A stretch of DNA of 51,719 nucleotides from Azospirillum isscasi (GTDB lineage: Bacteria > Pseudomonadota > Alphaproteobacteria > Azospirillales > Azospirillaceae): contig NZ_JAUJFI010000018.1 of NCBI RefSeq assembly GCF_030849505.1, positions 1-51,719 of the forward strand, in the 5' to 3' direction. The position numbers and the translations under genes are program-made. Of this stretch, positions 16,644 through 25,472 are shown piece after piece (the first letter of the stretch is position 1; each line of letters opens with the position of its first letter). A model generated the notes under the pieces. It saw only the letters and a program-made list of their open reading frames with translations, had not been told where the DNA came from and made no database searches.

Positions 16644-19112
16644 TTACGCGGCCTGATGCTCCAGCAGCAGGTTCACGGCATCCACCGTCGCCATCTGCGA
16701 GAAATCGACCGAGGACGGGTCGAAGGCCGGCTGGCTGCCGGCGGACTGCACGGCGGCGGTCTCCTGGGACAGGCTGTGCGCCAGCAGGTCCGCCGACAGG
16801 GCCTGGGCGGTGCCCGGCGGGTTGATGGTGCCCACGCCGGTGCCGTCGGCGATGGTCGCCTGCGTCGGGTTGGAGAGCTTCAGGGAGAAGTTCTCGACGC
16901 CCTCCGTCACGTCGTCGCTCAGCACCTTGACGGCGACCGTCTTGGTGGTCTCGCCGGCGGCGAAGGTCAGCTTGCCGCTGGCCGCCACATAGTCCGAACC
17001 GGCCTTCGCCGTGCCGTCCGCCGTGGCGTAGTCCACCGTCACCGCCTGGCTGTAAGCCTGGGACAGCTTCACCGTGAACACCGCGTCGGTGGTGACCGGG
17101 CTGGCGGCGGTGCTGCTGTAGAGGCCCGACTTGATGGCGTTGTACTTGTTGTAATCCACCTGCCAGCTGTCGTTCATGATGCCGCCGGTGTCGCCCGAAC
17201 CGGGGCTCCAGGCCCAATAGGTCCAGCTCGCCCCCTGGTCGCCCGCGGCGAGGTCGATCTTGCCGTCGCCGTTCCAGTCACCGTTCATGTACTGGACCAG
17301 CTTGGGCATCCACGCCTTGTCGATGGCGGTTTCCATGCGGCTGCCGAACTCGCCGACCAGGATCGGAGTCTCGTCGTTCTGGATGAAGTGGCCCCACATC
17401 TGGTCCCACTTGGCCGGCATGTTGTTCGGGAAGTTGCCGGCCTTGAACCAGTCCATCATGTAGAGCGACGGGCCGTAGTCGTGGACCGAATAGACCAGCT
17501 TGTCCGGCGTGTTGAACTTGACCTCGTAGTTCTTCTCGCCCAGCAGGTTGCCGCCCCACCAGTACCACTGGTTCTGATAGGTCTCGATGCCTTCGACGAT
17601 CAGCAGCCAGTCCTTGTTGACCGACTGGATGGCGTTGCCGATGCGCTCCGCGGCACGGGCCCAGTCGTTCGGGCCGCCGTCGCCCCAGGTGGCGGGGTTG
17701 TGCGGCTCGTTGTGCAGGTCGGCGCCGATGACGGCGTCGTTGCCCTTGTAACGGGTCGCCAGCATCTTCCAGTTTTCGATCATCTTCGATTCCGGGTACT
17801 GGCTGGTGTACCAGAGCCCGTTCTCGTTGGCCGACGCGCCGTCGCCGGAGCGGTGGTGGTCGAGGATGATCTTCATGCCGATCTTGTCGGCGTACTCGAT
17901 GATCTTGTCGAACACCTCAAGGCTGGTCTTGCCGGCCAGATCGGGGTTCTTCGAGTAGTCGATGCCGGTCGGCTTGCGCCCGGCGTCCAGCATCGCGTCG
18001 GAGTAGGGCAGGCGGATGACGTTGAAGCCCAGTTCCTGCATCTTGTTCATGTGGCTCTGGTAGCTGTCCATCCACAGCCCCTGCGGCGCGAAGGCGTAGC
18101 CCTCGGCCCCGAACCAGTTCACGCCGGTCAGCTTCACGGCCTTGCCGCTGCTGTCCATGATCTGGCCGCCGTCGGTGTGCAGGAAGCCCGGCGCGATGCC
18201 GGTGGTCTTGCCGGTCGGCTCCGTCACCGACACGTCGCTGACCGTCAGGGTCGGCTTCGTCGGGGTGGGGGCCGGCGGGGTGGTCGGAGTCGTGGAGCCG
18301 GGGAAGTAGCTCTTGTCGGCGTCCACCACCAGCGTGCCGTTCCACCACAGGCCGGACTGGCCCTTCACCACGTCCTTGCCGTCGAGCGCGCCCTTGTCAT
18401 AGGTGACGTTGCTGTCCGTGGGCAGGACCGACTTGCCGTTGATGGTGATCTTGTTGACCAGCAGGTTGCGGTCCTGGCCGTTCACATAGCCGTCGTTGTC
18501 GTACTGGATCTGGACCTTGTGCGCCTGGTCCGCCGTGGCGTTGATCGAGAAGGCGTAATCCTTGGCGGTCGTGCCGGCCACGCCCTCGCCGACCTTCTTG
18601 CCGTCGATCAGCAGGTTGAAATGCGCGTTGGTGCCGCCCGCCGGGTTGCCCTGAAGGTTCAGGACGACGTTGGTGTTGCCGGCGGGAGCGGTCGGCGTCG
18701 GAACCGGGAAATAGTCCTTGGTCAGCGCGAAATCGAGCGAACCGTCCCACCACATGCCTTCCTGGCCGGGAATCACGTCCTTGCCGTCGGAGGCGCCGCG
18801 GTCGTAGCTGACCAGCGCGCTGGTGGAGGCGACGGGCTTGCCGTTCACTTCCAGCGATTTGACGAGCAGGTTGCGGTCCTGCCCGTTCACATAGCCGTCG
18901 TTGAAGTAGACGATCTGAACCTTGTGCGCCTGATCCGGAGCGACCTGGGCCTTGAAGGTGTAGCGGCCGGCGCTGGTCGAACCGACCGTCGCCTCGCCCA
19001 GATTGACACCATCCAGGAGCAGCCGGAACTGCGGCCAGATCCCGCCGGCAGCCTGCCCCGAGGCGTTGACGACGAAGGTCGTGTCGACGAGACCCGTGGT
19101 GGTCGTTGCCAT
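16644..19112 (-). CDS. Modular GH5-family glycanase with carbohydrate-binding modules and a split Calx-beta domain
   Basis: An 822-residue protein. Two ~130-residue repeats at 7-135 and 147-270 share FKAQV/FSINA, DQAHKVQI, NDGYVNGQDRNLLV and WWDGSL/WWNGTL, and resemble calcium-dependent xylan-binding modules (CBM60/36 type). A Pro/Thr linker (271-287) follows. The GH5 catalytic domain spans about 303-665, with the acid/base Glu469 in LHNEP and the nucleophile Glu588 in GEFG. A DWNGDGKID calcium-loop motif is at 612-620. The Calx-beta strand A (TLTVSDVSVTEPTG, 288-301) precedes the GH5 domain and the remainder (TTDAVFTVKLSQAY to about 763) follows it. No Sec signal is visible, so type I secretion is likely but unproven. 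AGAGAGG precedes the ATG. Role in trimming the exopolysaccharide or attacking plant walls is inference. Confidence 0.88.
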   Translation of the reverse strand: MATTTTGLVDTTFVVNASGQAAGGIWPQFRLLLDGVNLGEATVGSTSAGRYTFKAQVAPDQAHKVQIVYFNDGYVNGQDRNLLVKSLEVNGKPVASTSALVSYDRGASDGKDVIPGQEGMWWDGSLDFALTKDYFPVPTPTAPAGNTNVVLNLQGNPAGGTNAHFNLLIDGKKVGEGVAGTTAKDYAFSINATADQAHKVQIQYDNDGYVNGQDRNLLVNKITINGKSVLPTDSNVTYDKGALDGKDVVKGQSGLWWNGTLVVDADKSYFPGSTTPTTPPAPTPTKPTLTVSDVSVTEPTGKTTGIAPGFLHTDGGQIMDSSGKAVKLTGVNWFGAEGYAFAPQGLWMDSYQSHMNKMQELGFNVIRLPYSDAMLDAGRKPTGIDYSKNPDLAGKTSLEVFDKIIEYADKIGMKIILDHHRSGDGASANENGLWYTSQYPESKMIENWKMLATRYKGNDAVIGADLHNEPHNPATWGDGGPNDWARAAERIGNAIQSVNKDWLLIVEGIETYQNQWYWWGGNLLGEKNYEVKFNTPDKLVYSVHDYGPSLYMMDWFKAGNFPNNMPAKWDQMWGHFIQNDETPILVGEFGSRMETAIDKAWMPKLVQYMNGDWNGDGKIDLAAGDQGASWTYWAWSPGSGDTGGIMNDSWQVDYNKYNAIKSGLYSSTAASPVTTDAVFTVKLSQAYSQAVTVDYATADGTAKAGSDYVAASGKLTFAAGETTKTVAVKVLSDDVTEGVENFSLKLSNPTQATIADGTGVGTINPPGTAQALSADLLAHSLSQETAAVQSAGSQPAFDPSSVDFSQMATVDAVNLLLEHQAA

Positions 19113-19341
19113 TGGAAGTAACCTCTCTCCATTTTCGGTAGAGGGCAGGTTCGTCCAAAGTGGTTAACGAGATATTTCGGATTTTAGCGAAATGCGGCTC
19201 AAAAGCCACGCCTGCCTGTGAAAAGAATGAGGCGCGGCGAACCGCCTTTACTGCGGTTCCCGCGCCACAGTGGGGCCTTCCGGCCACGGGGGGAGGGATG
19301 TGTAAAGTCTTGTTACAGAAAGATTCCCCTGCCGCGCCCAC

Positions 19342-20268
19342 TCACGCCCCGTGACTTTTGTGAGCCACCATGAAGACCTCCGGGCGGAACAGATAGAGCT
19401 GGCCGAGCTTCCCGAGCTTGCGCCGCAAGGTTAACGGCATGGCCCCCAGCGCCGCCTCCATGGCCTTCACATAGGCCAGATAGCCGGTGCCGGACCCATG
19501 GATGTGCCACCGCTTCCGGACCGCCATCGGGGCGACGTAGACCGCCTCCATCCGGGTGAAGCCGGCCTCGCGCAGCGCCCGCTCCGTCTCCGCCCAGGTG
19601 TATTCGCGCAGATGCATGCAGATCGGCTCGTCCAGCCCGAACACCTCCGACAGGTCCATCGGCCCGGCGTGCTTGTGCGGCATGCTGAGCACGTAGCGCC
19701 CGCCCGGTTTCAGGATGGCGTGCACGTTGGACAGATGCAGGGGCACGTCCTCGGGGTGGAAATGCTCGATGACGTGGGTGGAGACGACCGCGTCGTAATG
19801 GCCGCGCGGTTCGAAGGCGGCGAGGTTCACGCCGTCGCAGCAGCGCCACGTCACGTTGGACCGTTCGTCCGTCCAGCGCTCGCCGCGCTCGCGGGTGATC
19901 TCGGTGGCGACGCAGCGGTGGCCGTGGCGGGCCAGATAGCTCAGCAGCCGCCCCTTGCCCGAACCGACCTCGTAGACGTCCCGCGCGCCCTTCAGCAGAG
20001 TCAGGAAATGGCGGAAGTCCAGCTCGTCGTTCTGCGCCGCCGTGTCCACCCCGTCGTTCAGCCACGGGCATTCGCTGTACAGGGTGGTGTAGTTCCGCTC
20101 GAACACCGTCCAGCGCTCCTCCCGGCGGGAGTCCAGAAGTTCGCGCGCAAGTTGGCGTTCCAGGTCCCAGTGCTGGCGGACCATGGTTTCGCTGAGGGGG
20201 TAGTTCGGGGCCAGACCGAACTTCCGCTTGTAGCGGGCGACCAGCTCATCCGACGTCAACGTGTCCAC
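19342..20268 (-). CDS. Class I SAM-dependent methyltransferase
   Basis: A 308-residue protein with the Rossmann SAM-binding motif I VYEVGSGKGR at 98-107, an acidic ribose-binding residue in VATEITRERG, the post-motif segment YDAVVSTHVIEHFHPED and LKPGGRYVLSMPHK. Methyltransferases with this layout often methylate sugars in polysaccharide loci; the acceptor here is unknown. The start is a GTG at 20268 with GAGG about 6 nt upstream. A 229-bp gap separates it from the GH5 gene downstream, which probably has its own promoter. Confidence 0.85.
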   Translation of the reverse strand: MDTLTSDELVARYKRKFGLAPNYPLSETMVRQHWDLERQLARELLDSRREERWTVFERNYTTLYSECPWLNDGVDTAAQNDELDFRHFLTLLKGARDVYEVGSGKGRLLSYLARHGHRCVATEITRERGERWTDERSNVTWRCCDGVNLAAFEPRGHYDAVVSTHVIEHFHPEDVPLHLSNVHAILKPGGRYVLSMPHKHAGPMDLSEVFGLDEPICMHLREYTWAETERALREAGFTRMEAVYVAPMAVRKRWHIHGSGTGYLAYVKAMEAALGAMPLTLRRKLGKLGQLYLFRPEVFMVAHKSHGA

Positions 20269-20407
20269 GGATCACCTCGTTGGGGGAAACGGTGCTGTTC
20301 CGCTAATCTAAGGATGCTGTCGGAAATCCTTACAGGCGCGGACGGCGGATCGGGCCGCGCGATCGGGCGAGGTAGCGGGGCCGGGCGGGGTACCGCGCTC
20401 TTCCCCC

Positions 20408-21688
20408 TTACCCGGACCGGCCGCGCCCGCGCAGCGCCTGCACCGACGCCTCGTAGAGCGGCAGCGGGCGCGAGGCGGCGTCGTAGGGGGAGGGGTGGGG
20501 CTTCAACTCCGGCATCTCCCGCGCGATGTAGTTCAGGTCGGAGCGCAGGTGCCACCAGCACAGCTCGGCCAGCCGCGCGTTGCCGGCGATGTCGCCCAGA
20601 TACTGCCCGGCCAGAAAGGCCATGGCGCGGTCCTTCTCCGCCCGCGACCAGGAGCGCGGCAGATGCTTCTCGTTCACGTCGAACTCTGTGACGTGGATGG
20701 GCAGGCCCAGCCGGTCCATGGCCCGCAGGAATCCCCGCATGCCCTCGCGGTCGTAGGGTTTGCCGGCCATCAGATGGCTTTGCAGCCCCACCCCGTCGAT
20801 CGGCACGCCGCGCTTCACCGCGTCGGTCAGCCAAGTCTGGAAATAGGCGCGCTTGCGCTGCTGCCAGCCCTCGTCGATCTCGATGCCGAATTCGTTGATG
20901 ACCAGCTTGGCGGAGGGGAACTCCCGCCGGATGTGGTGGAAGAAGGGGTCGAGCCACTCCGGTCCCTTGGCGCCGCCGGCCACCACCCACCACATGCCCT
21001 TGCGGAAACCGTGGCGGTCCTGCTCCTGGGGGTGGCTGCGCTCGGTCTCCCAGAAGAAGGCTTCGTTCATCACGTCGATGCGGTAGAAGCCGTCGCCGTA
21101 GCGCCGCTTGACCGCCGCGACCATGGCGGTGAAGCGCGGCCAGTAATTGTCCTCGGACAGGGTGCCGTCCGGCGAGAAATAGGCGCTCTCGCCGATGCCC
21201 AGCGCGCGTTGGCGGCTGGCCGGCAGCATCATGTAGTCGGGCATGCCCATGTGCTGCCACAGGGCGCAGTGCCAGTTGGGCTTCGCGCCGATGCGGCGGG
21301 CCAGCTCTACCCCGGCGTCGAAGCGGCCCCAGTCGAAGTTGCCCTCCTGAGGCTGGAAGACGGCCCATTTGCCGCCGTTCTCCGGGGTCACCACGTCGCA
21401 TTCCCGCGCCATCAGCGTGTCGAGCATGGGGTCTTCCGGCTCGATCAGATGGTCGCGGGCGGCGCCGTGGAGGATGCCGGCGGCCCGGCAGGCGTCGCGC
21501 AACGTCGGGTCTGGGACCGCCGACGATGCGGCTTCGGCGACGGAGGGGCCGGCGGCGGCCTTGCAGCTTGCCAGCACCGCGGCGGCGGCGGCGGCGCGCA
21601 GCGCGGCGCGGCGGGACAAGGGGAAGGTGCCGGATCTGGGCGAGGTCAGGGCCATGGGCGTCGGGCCTCGTGGGGTTCGGGATGACAT
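20408..21688 (-). CDS. GH10-family endo-1,4-beta-xylanase-like enzyme, probable Tat lipoprotein
   Basis: A 426-residue protein of glycoside hydrolase family 10. The acid/base is Glu209 in DVMNEAF and the nucleophile is Glu335 in HVTEFDV. Other family motifs are GGKWAVFQP, WHCALWQH and INEFGIEIDE. The N-terminus has a twin-arginine signal (SRRAALR, 25-31) and a lipobox LASC ending at Cys42, so export by Tat and lipidation are likely. I prefer the ATG at 21688 because GGGAGAGGGA lies 9 nt upstream, a site supplied by the type B repeat; an in-frame ATG at 21655 with weak GAGG is the alternative. Its place beside wzc suggests cleavage or length control of the locus's own glycan. Confidence 0.9.
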   Translation of the reverse strand: MSSRTPRGPTPMALTSPRSGTFPLSRRAALRAAAAAAVLASCKAAAGPSVAEAASSAVPDPTLRDACRAAGILHGAARDHLIEPEDPMLDTLMARECDVVTPENGGKWAVFQPQEGNFDWGRFDAGVELARRIGAKPNWHCALWQHMGMPDYMMLPASRQRALGIGESAYFSPDGTLSEDNYWPRFTAMVAAVKRRYGDGFYRIDVMNEAFFWETERSHPQEQDRHGFRKGMWWVVAGGAKGPEWLDPFFHHIRREFPSAKLVINEFGIEIDEGWQQRKRAYFQTWLTDAVKRGVPIDGVGLQSHLMAGKPYDREGMRGFLRAMDRLGLPIHVTEFDVNEKHLPRSWSRAEKDRAMAFLAGQYLGDIAGNARLAELCWWHLRSDLNYIAREMPELKPHPSPYDAASRPLPLYEASVQALRGRGRSG

Positions 21689-21695
21689 GATAATT

Positions 21696-21835
21696 CCCTC
21701 TCCCGTCCCGGGAGAGGGAAGGGGCCCGCGCAAAGCGCGGGAAGGGTGAGGGTACTGCCGAGAAACTGGCTTTGATCCTCGATCTTACCCTCACCCGGCC
21801 CCTTTGGCGCCACCCTCTCCCGGGACGGGAGAGGG
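21696..21835. repeat. Type B long intergenic inverted repeat, copy 1
   Basis: The outer arms 21696-21718 and 21813-21835 are exact reverse complements (23 bp), and each arm is itself a near-palindrome of the form CCCTCTCCCG-N-CGGGAGAGGG. Inner arms AGGGTGAGGGTA and TACCCTCACCC also pair. A closely related copy is at 41742-41857. It fills the gap between wzc and the GH10 gene and provides the latter's ribosome site. Confidence 0.88.
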
Positions 21836-21859
21836 AAGAGCGCCTTGCGGAAGGTCCGG

Positions 21860-24229
21860 TTACGGCGTCGCCCGCAGGGTCGGGTTGCCGTAGTACTTCC
21901 GCGTGGCGACGTAGCTGTTGTACGGACCCTGGTAGCCCTTGCTGGCTGCCTTCTTCAGGTTCACGTCGGTCATCACGCAGACGAACTTGCTGTGGTCGAT
22001 CGGGCCCAGGTCGGCCACCGCGTTCAGGTCGCTCGCCGTGGTGTGGCCCCAGCGGGTGACGAACAGCACCTTGGAAGCCGCACCGCAGACGATGCGGGCG
22101 TCGGACACGGCCAGCGCCGGGGCGGTGTCGAAGACCACCAGATCGAAGCTGGGCGACAGGCCGGCCATGAGCTGCACGAGGCAATCGACGTTGAAGCGGT
22201 CCAGCGTCATCGGGTTCAGCTTGCCCGCCGGCACCATGGCGAAGGGCACGTCGTCGGCGGTGTGGACGATCTCGTCCAGCATGGCGTCGCCGGCGATCCA
22301 GTCCGACAGGCCCTTCTTGGTAGACAGGTCGAACAGCCCTTCCATGCGGGAGCGGCGGAAGTCGGTGTCCACCACCACCACCCGGCGTCCCGCCTGGCTG
22401 GCGACCTGCGCCACGGCCAGCGTCAGCGAGGTCTTGCCGTCCTGCGGGCGGGCCGAGGTCACCGCCAGCGCGCCGACCGGGCCGAGATCCGACAGGTGGT
22501 TGCGGAACAGGGCGCGCAGGGATTCGCTGAACAGCGAGAAGGGATGGCGCTGGAAGATTTTGTAGAGGCGCCCCTTGGCCCCGCGGTCGCTGTGGTGCGG
22601 CACGATGTGGACGGTGCCGACGCCCAGGATGCGGCGCACGGCGTCCGGGGTGTGGATGCGGCGCTGGAGAAGCTCCAGCCCGAAGACGCTGAAGACGGCG
22701 AGCGCGAGCGCTGCGACGAAGCCGGCCAGCAGCAGCAGGATGCGGAAGGGACCCGACGGCTCGTGCGGGACCTGCGGCGCCGAGACCAGCTTGACGGCGG
22801 CGGGGAAGGCGCGGGTGTCCTTCTGGGCCTCGACCTCCTCCAGACGGCCCAGCAGGCTGTCGAGAAGCTGGCGCTTGGCGGTCGCTTCGGATTCCAGGGT
22901 GCGCAGCGGGATCGCCTGCTCCTGCATGGTGGCGTAGCTGCCCTCCATGCGGGTGATCATGGCCCGCAGCGCGCCCTCCTGCTCCACCGCGACCTGCGCG
23001 GCCTCGCGGACGCCGTTGATCTCGCGGCGGATTTCCTGCTGGAGCGAGTTGTTGGCCTCGTTCAGGCGGCCCTGAAGCTCGACGATGCGCGGGTGCTTCG
23101 GACCGTACTGGCGGGAGAGCTGGGCCATCTCGGTGGAGATCGCGGCGACGGTGGCGCGGAGCTGGGCGACGACCGGGGAGGCGATGCTGCCGCCGATGGC
23201 GTTCCAGTTGCCGGCCTTCAGGTTGCGCTCCAGCGCGTCGGCCTGGGCGACCGAGCGGGCGCGGATGGCCGACGCCTCGGTCAGGCGCAGGCGGGTCTGT
23301 TCAAGCTCGTTCTGGGCCATCAGGCCGGTGCCGCCCTTCAGCAGGCCGCCCTTGACGCGGGCCTCCTCGACCTTCGCGTCGGCCTCGGCCACCTCCTTGC
23401 GCAGCAGGACGATGCGGTCCTGCAGCCAGGAAATCGCGCTGGTCGACAGGTCGCGGTCCATCTGCTGGCGGGTTTCCATGTAGCGTCGGACGATGCCGTC
23501 CACCACGTCGCGGCTGAGCTGCGGCTCCTTGGAGGTGAAGCGCACCTGGATCACGCGCGACCGGCCGACGATGGCGACGTCCAGCTTGCGGTGGATGCGC
23601 GCGATGATCTGGTCGTTGCCCAGCGCCGCGTGCGCCTCGCGCGCCCGGATGTCCTGCGCCACCTCGTCGCCGTGGCTCAGCAGCCACGCGACCGGGGCCG
23701 GCGGGGCGCCGTCCCAGAAGCGGTCGGCGAGGCCGCGGCCATAGGCCACCACCCGTTCGACGAGCGGGAGCGTCTCGTCCTCCTGCGCCGGCGGGTTGAA
23801 TTCCGGATGCTGATTGAGCTGAAGATCGTTCACCACCTGGTTCAGCACCTGCGGCGACTTCAGGATCTCGATCTCGCTCAGGATCGCGGCGTCCTCAGTG
23901 GGGATGGCGCCCACAACCTGCTCCACCTCGCGCACGATGCGGACCTGCCGGTTGTCCACCAGCAGGAGCGCTTCGGAGGTGTACTGGTCCTTCAGCGTCG
24001 AGACGGCCAGCGCCGACAGGCCGGTCAGCACCACCACGATGGCGGCGATCAGCCATTTGTGGCTGCCCAGCACGCGCAGGATGAAGCGGAAGTCCGGCCC
24101 CATGGACGGGGTCTGGGATTCGAACTCGCTGCGCCGGGCCGGACCGGGAGCGGCGGGCCATGCCGGAGCCGGAGCCGGCAAACCACCCTGATTGTGGCCG
24201 CCGTGATTGACTTGGGGCAGGTTTTCCAC
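21860..24229 (-). CDS. Wzc-like polysaccharide co-polymerase and tyrosine autokinase
   Basis: A 789-residue BY-kinase. A cytoplasmic Pro/Gly-rich tail (1-50) is followed by TM1 at about 59-78, a Wzz domain with long coiled coil (about 240-470) in the periplasm, and TM2 at 496-515. The C-terminal kinase domain has Walker A ARPQDGKTS at 593-601, Walker A' VVVVDTDFRRS at 617-627 and Walker B VVFDTAP at 698-704. The tail has a tyrosine cluster (Y766, Y770, Y773, Y779, Y780), the expected autophosphorylation sites. It controls chain length and export. The start is GTG, with AAGGAG lying inside the last codons of the upstream gene, only 3 bp away, so the two are translationally linked. No cognate Wzb or Wza is nearby. 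Confidence 0.94.
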   Translation of the reverse strand: MENLPQVNHGGHNQGGLPAPAPAWPAAPGPARRSEFESQTPSMGPDFRFILRVLGSHKWLIAAIVVVLTGLSALAVSTLKDQYTSEALLLVDNRQVRIVREVEQVVGAIPTEDAAILSEIEILKSPQVLNQVVNDLQLNQHPEFNPPAQEDETLPLVERVVAYGRGLADRFWDGAPPAPVAWLLSHGDEVAQDIRAREAHAALGNDQIIARIHRKLDVAIVGRSRVIQVRFTSKEPQLSRDVVDGIVRRYMETRQQMDRDLSTSAISWLQDRIVLLRKEVAEADAKVEEARVKGGLLKGGTGLMAQNELEQTRLRLTEASAIRARSVAQADALERNLKAGNWNAIGGSIASPVVAQLRATVAAISTEMAQLSRQYGPKHPRIVELQGRLNEANNSLQQEIRREINGVREAAQVAVEQEGALRAMITRMEGSYATMQEQAIPLRTLESEATAKRQLLDSLLGRLEEVEAQKDTRAFPAAVKLVSAPQVPHEPSGPFRILLLLAGFVAALALAVFSVFGLELLQRRIHTPDAVRRILGVGTVHIVPHHSDRGAKGRLYKIFQRHPFSLFSESLRALFRNHLSDLGPVGALAVTSARPQDGKTSLTLAVAQVASQAGRRVVVVDTDFRRSRMEGLFDLSTKKGLSDWIAGDAMLDEIVHTADDVPFAMVPAGKLNPMTLDRFNVDCLVQLMAGLSPSFDLVVFDTAPALAVSDARIVCGAASKVLFVTRWGHTTASDLNAVADLGPIDHSKFVCVMTDVNLKKAASKGYQGPYNSYVATRKYYGNPTLRATP

Positions 24230-24232
24230 GTC

Positions 24233-25024
24233 TCAAAGCTCCTTATGCATGGGCGCTGGTGCTGGTGCGCCGGAAGAACGCCCGGAAGAACGTATGGCGG
24301 CACGGCGCATGAGCAGGACGGTGTGGGCGAAGCCGAAGGCGCCGACGCAATAGCGGCGGAACAGCCGGCGGGGCTCCTGAACCAGCCGGAACGCCCATTC
24401 CAGCCCGATGCGCTGGACGGCGGCGGGGGCCCGGGTGAAGCGCCCGGCGAGGAAATCGATGATGGCGCCGCCGTTGACGATCAGCACCCTATGGTCCAGC
24501 GCGCGCTTGAGTTGCACCGCGACCTCCTCCTGGCGGGGCATGCCCATGGCCAGGACGATGACGTCGGGTTGAAGCTCCCGGGCACGGGCGATGTAATGCT
24601 CCACGGAATGGAAGCCGTGCTGGGCATCGACGTAATCGTGCGGGGTCCGCTCCTTCAGCCGCTCGATCCCCTCGTCCAGCCAGGGCGATGCGGTGCCGTA
24701 GACGGCGACCCGCCGCGGCGACAGGTGGCGCAGGAGCAGCGGGATGAAGTCGGTGCCGTTCATGTTCAGCCCGACCGGCTGGTCCAGCCAGGGCAGAGCC
24801 ATCTCCAGCGCCACGCCGTCCCGCAGCAGGACGTCGGAGGCCCGGAAGGCCGACCAGGCGGCGGAGGACCCCGCGCAGAGGTTCACGCCGTGAGCGTTGA
24901 GGAACGACAGGATGGTCGGACGCTCGACGGCAGATAATGTCTTCATCAATGCATGGCGCTCGTCCTCGCAAGAAATACACCGTATTCTCTCGATCAGTGC
25001 CAGGACGTCACGAGGGGTCGGCAT
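24233..25024 (-). CDS. WecG/TagA/CpsF-family glycosyltransferase (GT26)
   Basis: A 263-residue protein. Family motifs are LNAHGVNLC near the N-terminus, LRDGVALEMAL, LNMNGTDFIPLLL, VAVYGTASPWLDEGIERL, VLAMGMPRQEEV and the C-terminal signature DFLAGRFTRAP ... GLEWAFRLVQEPRRLFRRY. GT26 enzymes transfer N-acetylmannosamine-type or related sugars to lipid-linked acceptors at the membrane. I choose the ATG at 25024, because AGGAG sits 6 nt upstream; the ATG at 25030 directly abuts that site. It is the first gene of the wecG-wzc pair. Confidence 0.92.
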   Translation of the reverse strand: MPTPRDVLALIERIRCISCEDERHALMKTLSAVERPTILSFLNAHGVNLCAGSSAAWSAFRASDVLLRDGVALEMALPWLDQPVGLNMNGTDFIPLLLRHLSPRRVAVYGTASPWLDEGIERLKERTPHDYVDAQHGFHSVEHYIARARELQPDVIVLAMGMPRQEEVAVQLKRALDHRVLIVNGGAIIDFLAGRFTRAPAAVQRIGLEWAFRLVQEPRRLFRRYCVGAFGFAHTVLLMRRAAIRSSGRSSGAPAPAPMHKEL

Positions 25025-25472
25025 GCACATCTCCTAACCAAAATCAGCGAAGCGACGACGGTTACGTTGTCTGTGCAACGATGATGCCCGACGGTTTGCG
25101 GTGCAGTAAGACGATATTGCTTGCTAACACTTCCGATTGGGGGGAGGCGGCAAGTTCGTTGCCGGTTACCCCTTTCGACAGGACCGCGCGGACAACAGGG
25201 AATGATGTGGCCGGACCCGCCCCTTTTTCGCAGCGGTGGGATGGGAGAGGGGGAAGTTCAGGCGAATTAGCCCGTGCACGCCGGGGGAACCCCTGAATCG
25301 GCTTGCCGTATTCCACCGCTCCGACCATATAGGTACGCCCGTGGGGCGCCGGTGCGCAGAATTGGGGGTGGGCGTCCGATCCGCCGCGCTGCACTGTTCC
25401 AGAACCCGGCGGAGCCCCCGAAGAACCGCCAGTCCCCCGTGTCCGGGCCGGCGACGGAAGAAGACCATTTCC
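25025..25472. other. Divergent intergenic region between the GT26 and Suv3-type genes
   Basis: About 450 bp with no convincing gene. A perfect palindrome CGGCAA-N5-TTGCCG at 25148-25164 lies ~125 bp upstream of the GT26 start and is a possible operator. A possible plus-strand promoter for the helicase lies at 25303-25331. Confidence 0.5.
25303..25331 (+). promoter_or_regulatory. Possible promoter of the Suv3-type helicase gene
   Basis: TTGCCG (25303-25308) and CATATA (25326-25331) are spaced by 17 bp, a fair sigma-70-type match, and would give a leader of about 135 nt. Confidence 0.35.

Noticed and set aside
16644..19112. RTX repeats marking type I secretion in the GH5 protein
   Set aside because: No GGxGxDxUx nonapeptide series is present; the only calcium-loop-like motif is a single DWNGDGKID.
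21845..24937. A 1030-codon open frame on the plus strand opposite wzc and the GT26 gene
   Set aside because: It is an antisense shadow caused by high GC3; it has no domain similarity, while the minus-strand frames carry clear Wzc and GT26 motifs.
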